Assembly (NCBI GenBank): GCA_026985775.1
Contig: JALSPV010000050.1
Location: 1-12,762 of the forward strand
DNA: 12,762 nt
Direction of reading: 5' to 3'
Origin: Candidatus Aenigmatarchaeota archaeon
Lineage (GTDB): Archaea; Aenigmatarchaeota; Aenigmatarchaeia; Aenigmatarchaeales; SZUA-1535
The notes below the pieces were generated by a model. That model did no database searches and was not told the DNA's origin. It saw only the letters and a program-made list of their open reading frames with translations. Below, one piece after another: positions 12,252 through 12,762 of the stretch. The stretch's first letter is position 1. Each line of letters begins with the position of its first letter. Both the position numbers and the translations under genes were made by a program.

Positions 12252-12762
12252 ATGAAAACTGGTATTGCAGAACTTCCTCTTCATACAGGTCATTGCCCAA
12301 AATGGTTGTTTTTAAGGATGAAAAAATTTGCAAAAGCTGTTTGTGAAGCCATAATTATAGAGTATGGTACTGAAGAGCTTTTGAAAAGACTTTCTAACCC
12401 ATACTTCTTTCAGGCATTTTCTTGCGCGGCTGGATTTGATTGGCACTCTTCGGGAACAACAACAACGCTTTGCGGAGCAATAAAGGAAGCTGGATTAGAA
12501 GAATACGGCATAGCTGTTTGCGGTGGAAAAGGAAAGGTAGCGCTTAAAACACCAGAGGAAATAAAAGAAAAAGCCAAGTTAATTGGAGTAGACGAGGAGA
12601 AAATGATATATACAAGCAGAATGTGTGCAAAAGTAGATAATACTGCTCTACAAGACGCTTTCGAGCTATATCACCATGTAATTATTTTTGACGAACATGG
12701 TAACTGGTGTGTTGTGCAGCAGGGTATGAATGCCAGTCTTAAATACGCAAGACGCTACCACT
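12252..12762 (+). CDS. DUF763-family protein, 3' end outside the window
   Basis: The open frame starts at the ATG at 12252 and continues to the window edge, 170 codons. It reads MKTGIAELPLHTGHCPKWLF, KKFAKAVCEAIIIEYGTEEL, NPYFFQAFSCAAGFDWHSSG, TTTTLCGAIKEAGLEEYGI, CGGKGKVALKTPEEI, then MIYTSRMCAKVDNTALQDAF, YHHVIIFDEHGNWCVVQQGM and NASLKYARRYH. These are hallmarks of DUF763, a family found in archaea and some bacteria with no established function that I know of. The conserved SSGTTTTLCGA and QQGMN blocks look like binding or catalytic loops. No signal peptide or membrane segment is seen in this part. Members are usually about twice this length, so roughly half of the gene lies beyond the window. 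Confidence 0.82.
   Translation, partial: MKTGIAELPLHTGHCPKWLFLRMKKFAKAVCEAIIIEYGTEELLKRLSNPYFFQAFSCAAGFDWHSSGTTTTLCGAIKEAGLEEYGIAVCGGKGKVALKTPEEIKEKAKLIGVDEEKMIYTSRMCAKVDNTALQDAFELYHHVIIFDEHGNWCVVQQGMNASLKYARRYH

Noticed and set aside
1..12762. tRNA, rRNA, CRISPR array or insertion sequence
   Set aside because: No T-loop-like GGTTCRANNCC with a matching acceptor stem, no regularly spaced repeats and no transposase motifs were found by eye. Subtle cases could be missed.

Overview
The window reads as AT-rich archaeal DNA. Genes are preceded by TATA-like boxes about 25 bp upstream of start codons that look leaderless (for example 657, 2146, 3664, 8103). A second set of starts carries GGTGA/GTGA Shine-Dalgarno motifs (1568, 1802, 4977, 9763, 12207). 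The protein families are archaeal in flavour: a type IA topoisomerase without a helicase domain, a DUF763 protein, a tandem ThyX-like protein, a class II HMG-CoA reductase and a 5-FCL-like protein. Arginine is mostly AGA/AGG. I cannot name the lineage from sequence alone.

The right part, about 6376-12762, is a housekeeping block. Six genes run on the minus strand, in transcription order: thioredoxin, class II HMG-CoA reductase (mevalonate pathway, archaeal lipids), 5-formyltetrahydrofolate cyclo-ligase-like protein, tandem ThyX-like protein, a small unknown protein, and topoisomerase I. Most appear to have their own promoter. The cyclo-ligase-like and ThyX-like genes are neighbours and may share folate or pterin one-carbon chemistry. 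A DUF763 gene diverges from thioredoxin and runs off the window.

The left part, about 1-6365, looks like an accessory region. It holds a VIT/CCC1-type transporter, a C2H2 zinc-finger gene, several small lysine-rich or cysteine-containing unknown proteins, a small membrane protein, an intact AAA ATPase with a DUF4143-type nuclease-like C-terminus, a truncated second copy of that ATPase just upstream, and a lipoprotein with a probable TIM-barrel domain. Many of these are interrupted by single-base shifts, mostly in or near A/T or G runs, while the protein reads on convincingly in another frame. Either the region is decaying or the assembly has local indels. The ATPase relic looks truly degraded.

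Most notable are the two related palindromes placed just ahead of the start codon of both the ATPase and its relic, a palindrome in the VIT promoter, two small genes facing away from a shared TATA region (one lacking a start codon), a topoisomerase without its usual zinc fingers, and a fused ThyX whose two halves keep different parts of the active-site signature. No tRNA, rRNA, CRISPR array or insertion sequence was seen.
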